Of a DNA stretch of 64,000 nt, positions 1 through 8,191 are shown one piece after another (the stretch's first letter is position 1; each line of letters opens with the position of its first letter). Origin of the DNA: Duganella alba (GTDB lineage: Bacteria > Pseudomonadota > Gammaproteobacteria > Burkholderiales > Burkholderiaceae_D). A program made the position numbers and the translations under genes. Location: the NCBI RefSeq assembly GCF_009674495.1, contig NZ_WKJN01000017.1, positions 56,823-120,822 of the forward strand, in the 5' to 3' direction. The notes beneath the pieces are model-generated. The model saw only the letters and a program-made list of their open reading frames with translations. It did no database searches and was not told the DNA's origin.

Positions 1-1
1 C

Positions 2-766
2 GTGGCCAACACCGACGGCACGCTGGGCATCGTGCGCCTGTCGGACATGCGGCAGCTGCGCCGCCTTGCCGTCAGCGACGCCAACCTGAACAGCGCCTTG
101 CTGGAGCCGGTCAGCGGCAAGGTGTGGCTGACCAGCGGCCGCCGGGCAGCGCGTTCCACCATCTATGTGCTCGATCCGGCAAGCGACCGCATCGTGGCGC
201 AGCACGATTTCGACATCAGGAAAATCGACCCGCCACTGGCCCTGGGCGACGGCTCGGTGATGGTGCCGATGCGCGACGAAGGCAAGCTGCTGCGGCTGGC
301 CGGCGACACACTGGCGGTGCAGTCCACCTGGAGCTATCCGGACTGCAGGCAGCCAAGCGCGCTGGCCGTCGATCAGCATCAGCGCCGCCTGTTCATCGCC
401 TGCCGTGGCGAGCGGCCGGTGCTGGTGGTGGCCAACCTTGACAGCGGGGCGCAGGTCGCTTCGCTGCCGATCGGCCACGCCGTCAATGCGCTGGCGTATG
501 ACGCCAGCCGCCGGCTGATCCTCGCTCCCAGCGGCGCCGACGGCAATCTGACGCTGGTGCGCCAGGACGACGCCGATCACTACACAGCGCTCGGCTACGT
601 GGCGACCCGCACCTGGGCGCACAACATGGCGTACGACGCGCGCGCCGGCAGGGCCTACCTGCTGACGATGGACGTGACCCAGCCGGCCACACCGCCGGGC
701 GGCGCCAAACACGACCCGGTATTCCATCCCGATACCTTCACCGTACTGAGTGTGCGCATCGAATGA
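2..766 (+). CDS. YncE-like beta-propeller protein, 3' part only
   Basis: The reading frame is open at the left edge of the window, so the GTG at position 2 is probably internal and the true start lies outside. The 254 visible residues are a chain of short beta-strand repeats with recurring blocks such as ALAVDQHQRRLFIAC and ALAYDASRRLILAPSG, typical of YVTN/YncE-type surface beta-propellers. Such proteins are usually periplasmic and bind partners or ligands; no catalytic motif is visible. A second propeller of the same general type lies at 15296-16306. A weak hairpin with a T-run follows the stop. The substrate cannot be inferred. Confidence 0.75.
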   Translation: MANTDGTLGIVRLSDMRQLRRLAVSDANLNSALLEPVSGKVWLTSGRRAARSTIYVLDPASDRIVAQHDFDIRKIDPPLALGDGSVMVPMRDEGKLLRLAGDTLAVQSTWSYPDCRQPSALAVDQHQRRLFIACRGERPVLVVANLDSGAQVASLPIGHAVNALAYDASRRLILAPSGADGNLTLVRQDDADHYTALGYVATRTWAHNMAYDARAGRAYLLTMDVTQPATPPGGAKHDPVFHPDTFTVLSVRIE

Positions 767-780
767 CACGGCAGGGATTT

Positions 781-797
781 ACACGCGGCGTGTTTTA
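781..797 (+). terminator. possible weak rho-independent terminator
   Basis: ACACG and CGTGT form a 5-bp stem with a 3-base loop, followed by TTTTAT, starting 14 bases after the stop of the propeller gene. The stem is short, so this is only a candidate. It would insulate the propeller gene from the Fur-controlled sigma factor promoter just downstream. Confidence 0.3.
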
Positions 798-800
798 TGT

Positions 801-819
801 GAGAATGATTATCATTAAC
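801..819 (+). promoter_or_regulatory. Fur box upstream of the FecI-like sigma factor
   Basis: GAGAATGATTATCATTAAC matches 16 of 19 bases of the classical Fur consensus GATAATGATAATCATTATC and has the expected dyad around ATGATTATCAT. It ends one base before the first possible start codon (TTG at 821). This predicts iron repression of the sigma/anti-sigma pair by the housekeeping Fur protein. The match is seen directly; regulation is inferred. Confidence 0.8.
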
Positions 820-820
820 T

Positions 821-1360
821 TTGATAAATCACGCTGCTGTGTTCACCGCACCTTCTCCTTCCACCCACGATGCCTTTTCCCATATCTACCGGGATCATCA
901 TGGCTGGCTGCTTAACTGGCTCTGGCGCAAGCTGGGCTGCCGCAGCGGCGCGGCGGATCTGGCGCAAGACACGTTCACGCGCGTGCTGACCGCCGACGCG
1001 GCCGGCGGCCTGCGCGAACCACGCGCTTATCTGAGCCGGGTGGCGAACAATCTGCTGGTCAATCACTGGCGCCATCTGGGCCTGGAACGCGAGTACCTGG
1101 CCGCGCTCGCCTCGCAGCCGGAGCTGCTGGCGCCGTCGCCGGAGGAGCAGGCGATGATGATGGAAACCCTGTACCGTATCGACGCCATGCTGCAACGCCT
1201 GTCGGACAAGGCGCGCCAGGTATTCCTGATGGCGCAGCTTGAAGGCTTGCCATACGCCGACATCGGCTCTCGCCTCAGCATTTCAGAACGCATGGTCAAG
1301 AAATACATGGCGCAGGCCATGTTCGAATGCGCGCTGGCGCTGCCGGCCGACGCGGCATGA
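821..1360 (+). CDS. FecI-like ECF RNA polymerase sigma factor
   Basis: A 179-residue ECF sigma factor. Region 2 is recognisable from IYRDHHGWLLNWLWRKLG through ADLAQDTFTRVL, and region 4 from LPYADIGSRLSISERMVKKYM, which is the helix-turn-helix binding the -35 element. FecI-group factors direct transcription of iron-uptake genes when released by a FecR-type membrane protein. No ATG is in frame near the beginning: TTG at 821 gives the longest form, GTG at 839 a form six residues shorter, and neither has a clear Shine-Dalgarno sequence. The stop overlaps the start of the fecR-like gene by 4 bases (ATGA), so the two are translationally coupled. A Fur box lies immediately upstream. Confidence 0.88.
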   Translation: MINHAAVFTAPSPSTHDAFSHIYRDHHGWLLNWLWRKLGCRSGAADLAQDTFTRVLTADAAGGLREPRAYLSRVANNLLVNHWRHLGLEREYLAALASQPELLAPSPEEQAMMMETLYRIDAMLQRLSDKARQVFLMAQLEGLPYADIGSRLSISERMVKKYMAQAMFECALALPADAA

Positions 1361-2352
1361 GTTCGGCCGCGACCGAGACCTCACAGGAGCACGCCGTCCT
1401 GCGGCAGGCGGCCGAATGGTTCGCCATTCTGCACGCCGGGGACGCCAGCGCGGCCGAGCACGAAGCATGGCAACGCTGGCTGGATGCGGCGCCGGAGCAC
1501 CAACTGGCGTGGCAGAAAATTGAAGCTGTCAACCGGCAGTTCGGCATGCTGCCGGCCGAGCCGGCGCTGGCCGCGCTGAAAACACCCAATACGCGCCGTT
1601 CGGCCGCGAAGAAAATCCTGCTGCTGGCCACCACCGTCGCGTTGGGCGCGGCGGTGTCACGGCGCGACAGCCGCGAATACATGGCCGCTCTGGCGGCCGG
1701 CGAGCGCACCGCCGTTGGCGAGATGCGCCAGCTGGCGCTGGCCGATGGTTCTGATCTATGGATGAATACCGATAGCGCGCTGGACATCGACTTTGCCGCC
1801 GGCCTGCGCCGTGTCGCCCTGCATCGCGGCGAAATCCTGCTGCACAGCGGCCACGATCCGGTTCGTCCGGCGCGTCCGCTGGTGGTCGATCTGCTGGGCG
1901 GACGCTTGACGGCGCTGGGCACGCGCTTCAGCGTGTTCCGCACCGGCGCCGCGGCGCGCCTGGCGGTATTCGAAGGAGCGGTACGGATCGAGCTGGATTC
2001 CGGGCAGGCGCAAGTCGCCGCCGCTGGCACGCAGATGCATTTTGGCGCGGACTGGATCGGCGCCGCCGAAGCAGCCGACGAACAGCAAAGCGCATGGACC
2101 CGCAAGCGCCTCAGCGTCGAGCGCATGCGTCTCGGTGATTTTGTCGCCACGCTGGCGCGCTTCCGGCGCGGCCACCTCAGCTGCAATCCCGCCGTGGCCG
2201 ACTTGCTGCTGACCGGCAGCTATCCCCTGGATGATCTGGACCGCATTCTGTCGGCGCTCGAGAAGTCGCTGCCGGTGCGGGTGCACCGGGTGATGCCGTG
2301 GTGGGTCACGCTGGAGCCTGCCGGCATTGCGCCGGCAGGGCATGCCACTTAG
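1357..2352 (+). CDS. FecR-like anti-sigma factor
   Basis: 331 residues from the ATG at 1357, chosen because it overlaps the sigma factor stop as ATGA. The N-terminal 50 residues (QAAEWFAILHAG, then WQRWLDAAPEHQLAW) form the DUF4880 cytoplasmic domain that binds the sigma factor. A weakly hydrophobic stretch near residues 79-93 (KKILLLATTVALGAA) may be the single membrane segment. The FecR domain follows (MRQLALADGSDLWMNTDSAL to about residue 230), with a C-terminal STN-like tail of the kind that contacts a receptor. Normally it inhibits, and helps activate, its FecI partner on a signal from a TonB receptor. The convergent receptor next door has no N-terminal signalling domain, so the signalling receptor may lie elsewhere. 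The last 4 bases overlap the receptor gene's end. Confidence 0.88.
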   Translation: MSSAATETSQEHAVLRQAAEWFAILHAGDASAAEHEAWQRWLDAAPEHQLAWQKIEAVNRQFGMLPAEPALAALKTPNTRRSAAKKILLLATTVALGAAVSRRDSREYMAALAAGERTAVGEMRQLALADGSDLWMNTDSALDIDFAAGLRRVALHRGEILLHSGHDPVRPARPLVVDLLGGRLTALGTRFSVFRTGAAARLAVFEGAVRIELDSGQAQVAAAGTQMHFGADWIGAAEAADEQQSAWTRKRLSVERMRLGDFVATLARFRRGHLSCNPAVADLLLTGSYPLDDLDRILSALEKSLPVRVHRVMPWWVTLEPAGIAPAGHAT

Positions 2353-4499
2353 AAGTTGGCGTGCAGGCTGACGCGGTAGGCGCGCGGCGATCCTGGGGTG
2401 ATGTTGTTGTCACCGTTGGCGTACAGGTAGTACTTCTTGTCGGTCAGGTTCTCGACATTGACCTGCAGCTTGTAGTTGGCGTTGATCGTATAGAACAGCG
2501 CCGCATCCACCCGCGTGTAGCTTGGCAGCACCACTGTGTTGCTGGTCGACGCAAACATATCGTCGCGGCGGATCAGGCCCAGGCCGGCGCCGACAGCCTG
2601 CGTGAAGTCATAGCGGTTCCACAGCGACAGCGTGTTCTTCGGCACCATGCCGACGATGGCGCCGTTCAGCGCGGTCGTCGAGGCGGTCTCCAGCAGTTTG
2701 GCGTCCTGGTGCGCGTAGCCGCCGTTGATGCTCCATGCCTTGGTGATCTTGCCGTTGATGCCGATTTCGACGCCGTTGGTGCGCTGGCCGTCGACCAGGC
2801 GGTCGGCAATGCCGGTGGCTGGATTCACCACCGCCACGTTGTTGCGGTTCAAGCGGTACACGGCCAGCGTGGCCAGCAGGTCCGGCGCGACTTCCAGCTT
2901 GCCGCCGATTTCATAGTTGATGAATTTTTCCGGCTTCAGGCCCTGGTTGATGCTGGTCAGGCTGCTCAACTGGTCGCCGCCGCGCGGGAACGAGGCCACG
3001 CTGTAGTTGGCGTAAATCGTCGCGGCCTGCATCGGCTTGTACATCAGGCCAAGGCGTGGCGACACCAGGTTGTCCTTGCTCGACAGGTCGGCGGCGCTGG
3101 CAGGAATGGCGCGCAGGCCGGCCGCCACGTTGTTGTGGTAGTCGAGCTTGAAGCTGTCGTAGCGCAGGCCGGCGATCAGCTGCCATTGCGGCGTCAGTTC
3201 GATCTGGTCCTGGATGTAGACGCCGGCGATTTTGGCGGTGCTGTTGCCGTCGCGGTCGGCGCTGCCGCCGCCCAGCACGTAGTTGACCGGCAGCGAGCCG
3301 TCCGGGCTGGCCAGTGGCACGTTGATCGAGGCGGTGTTATTCGAGAACAGGCCGGTCATGCGCAGGTAGTCGGTGTCCTGCTTGCCCAGTTCCAGGCCGG
3401 TCAGGATCTTGTGCTTGACGCTGCCGGTGTCGAGGTCGAAGGTCAGGTCGGTCTGGTTGAACAGGTTTTTGCGCCACTGGTGGTTGTTGTAGGCCGAAAT
3501 CGGCACCGTGCCGGCTTTGACGTTGACCGCGCCGGCGTTGTAGTTCTGGTAGAACTTGTCGTAGTCGGTGTAGCGCGTCTTGTTCGACAGGTGCACGCCG
3601 CCGCCGAAGTCATGGTCGATGGCGGCGCTGAAGGCGTTCGAGTTCAGGCGGGTAGGGCGGCTGTCGGGGCTGGCGTCGCCGAAGAAGGCGTCCACCGGCA
3701 GGTCCATCGGTACGCCGTTCAGCGACGGCACGCCGCGGTCGGCGGCGCGTTTGTCTTCAAAGTGCTCGAAGCCCAGCACGATGTTGGTGTCCTTGCTTGG
3801 ACGGATCGCCACGGTCGGGTTGATGCCCGAGCGTTTCAGCGTGGCGTTGCGCTGGTAGCCTTCCGAATCTTCCACCAGGCCGGTGACGCGCAGCGCCACG
3901 GTATCGTTGATGGCCTGGCCCACATCGACCGTCAGGCGACGGTTCTTGTAGCTGCCCAGCGTGACGTCGGCCGAGCGCACCGGCGCGCCGAAGTTGGCCT
4001 GTTTGGTGACGCGGTTGATCACGCCGCCCGAACCGCCACGGCCGAAGATCATCGCGTTCGGGCCGGTCAATGCTTCCACCTGCTCGACGTTGTACAGGTC
4101 GCGGTAGTACTCGACGTCGTCACGCACGCCGTCGATGTAAAAATCGCCGGAGGCGTTGGAGCTGCCGCGGAAGATCGGCGCATCGCGGTTGCCTTCGCCG
4201 TTGGCCATGCCGATGCCCGGCACATAGCGCGCCACGTCGGCCATGCTCTGCATGCTCAGATCTTTGATCAGCGCCTGGTTGATCACGGTGACAGTCTGCG
4301 GCAGGTCACGGATGGCGGTGTCGGTCTTGGTGCCGGCGCTGGTGCGCTTGACCAGGTAGTCGTCCTGGGCGGCCTGGCCGGTCACAGTGACGCTCGGCAG
4401 GGTGGTGTCGACCGGTTCGGCGGCGTAGGCGGTGGCGGCGAAGGCGAGTTGCAGCGCCAGTGTCAAGGTGGTGGCGCGGGGGATATTGGTGTTTTGCAT
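2349..4499 (-). CDS. TonB-dependent catecholate-type siderophore receptor
   Basis: 716 residues with an N-terminal signal peptide (TLTLALQLAFAATAYAAE), then directly a TonB box/plug region (LPSVTVTGQ, DLPQTVTVINQALIKD, NRDAPIFRGSSNASGDFYID, NAMIFGRGGSGGVINRVTK) and a beta-barrel ending in aromatic F. The plug wording resembles Fiu/CirA-type catecholate siderophore receptors. It imports ferric siderophore across the outer membrane using TonB energy. There is no STN signalling domain between signal peptide and plug, so it is not a FecA-type transducer. It is convergent with fecR (4-base overlap) and has its own Fur-like box upstream. The ligand is inferred from resemblance only. Confidence 0.88.
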   Translation of the reverse strand: MQNTNIPRATTLTLALQLAFAATAYAAEPVDTTLPSVTVTGQAAQDDYLVKRTSAGTKTDTAIRDLPQTVTVINQALIKDLSMQSMADVARYVPGIGMANGEGNRDAPIFRGSSNASGDFYIDGVRDDVEYYRDLYNVEQVEALTGPNAMIFGRGGSGGVINRVTKQANFGAPVRSADVTLGSYKNRRLTVDVGQAINDTVALRVTGLVEDSEGYQRNATLKRSGINPTVAIRPSKDTNIVLGFEHFEDKRAADRGVPSLNGVPMDLPVDAFFGDASPDSRPTRLNSNAFSAAIDHDFGGGVHLSNKTRYTDYDKFYQNYNAGAVNVKAGTVPISAYNNHQWRKNLFNQTDLTFDLDTGSVKHKILTGLELGKQDTDYLRMTGLFSNNTASINVPLASPDGSLPVNYVLGGGSADRDGNSTAKIAGVYIQDQIELTPQWQLIAGLRYDSFKLDYHNNVAAGLRAIPASAADLSSKDNLVSPRLGLMYKPMQAATIYANYSVASFPRGGDQLSSLTSINQGLKPEKFINYEIGGKLEVAPDLLATLAVYRLNRNNVAVVNPATGIADRLVDGQRTNGVEIGINGKITKAWSINGGYAHQDAKLLETASTTALNGAIVGMVPKNTLSLWNRYDFTQAVGAGLGLIRRDDMFASTSNTVVLPSYTRVDAALFYTINANYKLQVNVENLTDKKYYLYANGDNNITPGSPRAYRVSLHANF

Positions 4500-4519
4500 G
4501 TCGATTCAATCTAAATATA

Positions 4520-4538
4520 AATGAGAACGAATCGCATT
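4520..4538 (-). promoter_or_regulatory. Fur-like box upstream of the TonB receptor
   Basis: The plus-strand sequence AATGAGAACGAATCGCATT is an imperfect dyad (AATGAGAA / ATCGCATT around CGA) close to the AATGAGAAT-type Fur boxes of betaproteobacteria. It lies 21 bases upstream of the receptor ATG at 4499, in an AT-rich stretch. It predicts iron repression of the receptor independently of the sigma factor promoter. Confidence 0.6.
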
Positions 4539-4701
4539 ATTGTTTATAGATTGGCGACAAAACAACGAAAAAATTATATTTTTGGCATTCGTCGCTGGGG
4601 CGCAACTTTTTAATGCTGCGTTAATTCTCGTTTCGCTACCATCCGCCTCCTGCGCGGCCAGATAGAAGGCTGGCCGCATGAACCTGGGATACGAGAGAGT
4701 T

Positions 4702-5208
4702 ATGGAGAACGCACCAACCACCAGCGGCGATTCGCAGGTGTTCGCGCAGTTGCGCAAACTCGGGCTGCGGCCCACCAGCGCCCGTGTCTGTGTGTTGCAG
4801 GTATTGAATGAGCATGTGCATGAATCGCTGCCGGCCGAACGCATTTTCCTGCTGTTGATCGAGATCGGCATCAGCGTCAGCCTGGGCACGATTTACCGCG
4901 TGCTCAACGAACTGGAACAGCGCGGCATGGTGCACAAGGAATGGTACGCGCTGGACCCGGCCGGCAAGTCGCGCTACGTGCTGGCGTCGGCGGTGGTGGC
5001 GCCGATCGCCTGTCAACTGCTGTGCCCGTCCTGCGGCCGCAGCCACAGCGTGACGGACAAGCTGTTCCTGGAGGCGCTGCAGCGCCAGGCGCGCGCCGGC
5101 GGTTCCGACCAGGGCCTGGCGTCGGCCGTGATCAGCATTCCTTGTAATCAGTGCGCCAGCGCGGCGCCGACCCCAGCTGCTCAAACGCCAGGAACAGCAC
5201 CGGCGTAA
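4702..5208 (+). CDS. Fur-family transcriptional regulator, atypical metal site
   Basis: 168 residues from ATG 4702, preferred because GAGAG stands just upstream; ATG 4678 in the same frame would add eight residues. The winged-helix part is clear (KLGLRPTSARVCVLQVL, then VSLGTIYRVLNELEQRGMV). Two CxxC motifs (CPSCG and CNQC), which bind structural zinc in Fur, are kept. The His-rich regulatory site between the domains (HHHDH in E. coli Fur) is absent: the equivalent stretch reads LASAVVAPIA. It may therefore sense something other than Fe2+, or nothing. The 3' end overlaps the convergent RND pump gene by 77 bases, and the second CxxC is encoded inside that overlap. It could control the receptor or the pump beside it. 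Confidence 0.83.
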   Translation: MENAPTTSGDSQVFAQLRKLGLRPTSARVCVLQVLNEHVHESLPAERIFLLLIEIGISVSLGTIYRVLNELEQRGMVHKEWYALDPAGKSRYVLASAVVAPIACQLLCPSCGRSHSVTDKLFLEALQRQARAGGSDQGLASAVISIPCNQCASAAPTPAAQTPGTAPA

Positions 5209-8191
5209 TAAACAGCGTGATCAGCTGCGAGAACAGCAGCCCGCCGACAATGGCGATGCCAAGCGGCTGGCGCAGCTCGGCGCCGGCGCCCAGGCCCAGC
5301 GCGATCGGCAGCGCCCCCATGATGGCGCACAGCGTGGTCATCATGATGGGACGGAAGCGCAGCAAACAGGCCTGCCGCACCGCATCCAGCGGCGTGGCGC
5401 CATCGCGCTGCGCCACCAGCGCGAAGTCGATGATCATGATGGCGTTCTTCTTGACCACGCCCACCAGCAGCAGTATCCCGATCATGGCGATGAAGCTCAG
5501 TTCCAGTCCAGCCAGCCGCAGCGCCAGCAGCGCACCCACCGCCGCCGACGGCACGCCAAGCAGAATCGTGACCGGATGCACCCAGCTCTCGTACAGCATG
5601 CCCAGCACCACATAAATCACCGCGATGGCGATGGCGATCAGCCAAAGCTGGCTGTTCTGCGACTGCTGGAACAGCGCGGCCGCGCCGGCGTAGGTGCCGA
5701 AGATCGACGTCGGCAGGCCGATGCGCTGCTGCGCGGCGGCGATGGCGGCGGTGGCGTCGGACAGCGACTTGCCGGGCGCCAGATCGAACGAGATGGTCAC
5801 CGCCGGCAGCTGACCCTGGTGGTTGACCGCCATCGTGCCGCGTCCGCGTCCCACCTCGGTGAAGGCGCGCAGCGGCACCAGCGCGCCACTGGCGTTGCGC
5901 ACATGGACCTTGGACAGGCTGCTTTCGTCGCGGCGGTACTGGTCGGCCAGCTCCATGATGACCTGGTAGCTGTCCTCCGGCGCGTAGATGGTCGACACCT
6001 GGCGCGTGCCATAGGCGCCGTACAGCGTGTTACGCACCGTGGCCATGTCCACGCCCAGCGTGGCGGCCTGCTCACGGTCGACGCTCAGTTGCGCATCCAT
6101 GCCGTCGTACTGGGCGTCGCTGTTGACGCCGACCAGCACGTCGCCGCGCTTGAGTTCATCCATCAGCCGCTTGGCCCACTGGTTCAGGTCGCCCGGCGTG
6201 ACCGCCTGCAGCGTGTACTGGTAGGTGCTCTTTGACGAACGGCCGCCGACCTTCAGGTTCTGCACCGGACTGAAGAACACCTTGATGTTGGGCAGGAAGC
6301 TGGTTTCCTGGCGCAGCCGCGCCAGCACCTGCGCCATCGGCGGATGGACGTCGTGCAGCGTGATGTAGAAATTGGTGGTGTCGTGGTCGACCTTGGCGGC
6401 GACATCGCGCACGGCGGGATCGGCCATGATGACCTGTTGCAGCTGCCGCAGCACGGCCAGCCGGCCTTCATACGACATATCCTGCGGCGCGTCGACGTTG
6501 CCGGACACCTGGCCGGTGTCCTCCTGCGGGAAGAAGCCGCGCGGCGCGCTCATGTACAGCCATCCGGTCAGCGCGAAGGTGGCGAGCGCCACCAGCAGCA
6601 CCGGCAGGCGGTGCACCAGCGCTCGTTCCAGCAACCGCGCATAGCCGGCCAGCAGGCGCGCGAAACCGGCTTCGAAGGCGCGGCTCCAGGCCGGCGCCGG
6701 CGCGTGCAGCTGCGCCACCTTGATGAACCTGGGCACCAGAAGCGGGATCAGCGTCAGCGAGGCGGCGGCCGACACCAGCACCGCCAGCGCCACCACGATG
6801 GCGAATTCATGGAACAGCAGGCCGATGGTGCCGGGCATGAAGAAGATGGGAATGAACACGGCCATCAGCGATACCGAAATCGACACCACGGTAAAGGCCA
6901 CCTCGCGGGTGCCCTGGATGGTGGCGGCGCGCGGGTCCATGCCGTCCTCGATATGGCGCATGATATTTTCCAGCACCACGATGGCGTCATCGACCACCAG
7001 GCCGACCGCGATGGTCAGGCCCATCAGCGAGATATTGTCCAGGCTCAGGTTGAGCGCGAACATCAGGCCGAAAGTGCCGAGCAGCGAGACCGGCAGGCTG
7101 ATCGCCGGTATCAGCGTGGCCATCAGCTGGCGCAGGAACAGCAGGATCACCAGCACCACCAGCGCGATGGTCAGCAGCATGGTCAGGTTGACGTCGTGGA
7201 TGGCGTTGCGGATCGAGATCGAGCGGTCGTTCAGCAGCTGGATGCGCACCGAGCCGGGCAACTGGCTGGCCAGGCGCGGCATCATGGCGCGGATGGCGTC
7301 GACCGTGGCGACGGTGTTGGCGTCCGGCTGGCGCTGCACTTGCAGCAGGATGGCGTCGCGGCCGTTGATGGTGCTGCTGTTCTGGGTGTTCTCGATGCTG
7401 TCCTGCACGGTGGCGAAGTCGCTCAGGCGCACCGGGCGGCCGTTGCGGCTGGCGACGATCAGCGGCGCGAAGTCGGCGGCCTTCATCAAGCCCGGCGGCA
7501 GATGCAGCGTCATCATCTGGCGCGGGCTGTCGAGCTGGCCCAGCGGCGCGTTGGAATTGGCGGCTTTCAACGCGGTGCTGACTTCATCCAGGGTCAGGTC
7601 CAGCGCGGCCAGGCGGTCGGGATCGACCTCGATGCGCACGGCGTAGCGTTTCTGGCCGTTGACCGTCACCTGCGCCACGCCGCTCAGGGTGGACAGCGCG
7701 GGCACGATCAGGTTGTCGGAATAGCTGTTCAGCTCGGACAGGCGCAGCGACGGCGAATCCAGTCCGATCAGCAGGATGGGCGCGTCGGCCGGATTGACCT
7801 TGCGGTAGGACGGCGGCGTGGTCATCTCGGCCGGCAGCGAGCGCGTGGCGCGGTACAGCGCGGCCTGCACGTCGCCAGCGGCGGCGTCAATGTTGCGGCT
7901 GGCGTCGAACTCCAGCGTGATCTGGGTTTCGCCCTGGATGCTGCTGGAGGTGGTGGCCAGCAGGCCGGGAATCGAGGTGAACTGCTTTTCCAGCGGCGTC
8001 GCCACCGAACTGGACATGGTTTCCGGACTGGCGCCGGACAGGCGCGCGCTGACCTGGATGGTTGGCGTGTCGTAGGTGGGCAGGGCGGCCAGCGGCAGTT
8101 GCAGCCAGCAGGCGACGCCGCCGACGATGACGGTCAGCCAGGCCAGCAGTGTGGCGATCGGGCGTTGCAGGCAGAAGGCGGCGATATTCAT
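5132..8191 (-). CDS. RND multidrug efflux permease (HAE1, MdtB/MdtC-like)
   Basis: 1019 residues, close to the usual 1020-1040. The layout is that of an AcrB-type inner-membrane proton/drug antiporter: TM1 at the N-terminus (IATLLAWLTVIVGGVACWLQ), two large periplasmic loops and two six-helix membrane blocks. The proton-relay aspartates are present in TM4 (GLVVDDAIVVLENI, around residue 400). The N-terminal wording (PTIQVSARLSGASPETMSSS) is closest to the MdtBC/MuxBC subgroup. Start ATG 8191 overlaps the adaptor stop by 4 bases, so adaptor and pump are coupled. No outer-membrane factor is adjacent; it may borrow the NodT-type protein at 22978-24381 or another. Likely substrates cannot be named. 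Confidence 0.93.
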   Translation of the reverse strand: MNIAAFCLQRPIATLLAWLTVIVGGVACWLQLPLAALPTYDTPTIQVSARLSGASPETMSSSVATPLEKQFTSIPGLLATTSSSIQGETQITLEFDASRNIDAAAGDVQAALYRATRSLPAEMTTPPSYRKVNPADAPILLIGLDSPSLRLSELNSYSDNLIVPALSTLSGVAQVTVNGQKRYAVRIEVDPDRLAALDLTLDEVSTALKAANSNAPLGQLDSPRQMMTLHLPPGLMKAADFAPLIVASRNGRPVRLSDFATVQDSIENTQNSSTINGRDAILLQVQRQPDANTVATVDAIRAMMPRLASQLPGSVRIQLLNDRSISIRNAIHDVNLTMLLTIALVVLVILLFLRQLMATLIPAISLPVSLLGTFGLMFALNLSLDNISLMGLTIAVGLVVDDAIVVLENIMRHIEDGMDPRAATIQGTREVAFTVVSISVSLMAVFIPIFFMPGTIGLLFHEFAIVVALAVLVSAAASLTLIPLLVPRFIKVAQLHAPAPAWSRAFEAGFARLLAGYARLLERALVHRLPVLLVALATFALTGWLYMSAPRGFFPQEDTGQVSGNVDAPQDMSYEGRLAVLRQLQQVIMADPAVRDVAAKVDHDTTNFYITLHDVHPPMAQVLARLRQETSFLPNIKVFFSPVQNLKVGGRSSKSTYQYTLQAVTPGDLNQWAKRLMDELKRGDVLVGVNSDAQYDGMDAQLSVDREQAATLGVDMATVRNTLYGAYGTRQVSTIYAPEDSYQVIMELADQYRRDESSLSKVHVRNASGALVPLRAFTEVGRGRGTMAVNHQGQLPAVTISFDLAPGKSLSDATAAIAAAQQRIGLPTSIFGTYAGAAALFQQSQNSQLWLIAIAIAVIYVVLGMLYESWVHPVTILLGVPSAAVGALLALRLAGLELSFIAMIGILLLVGVVKKNAIMIIDFALVAQRDGATPLDAVRQACLLRFRPIMMTTLCAIMGALPIALGLGAGAELRQPLGIAIVGGLLFSQLITLFITPVLFLAFEQLGSAPRWRTDYKEC

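Noticed and set aside
2298..4514. 738-codon open frame on the plus strand antisense to the TonB receptor
   Set aside because: Low-complexity Val/Ala/Gln/Arg composition is the expected shadow of a high-GC gene in the opposite frame; the minus-strand receptor has clear domains.
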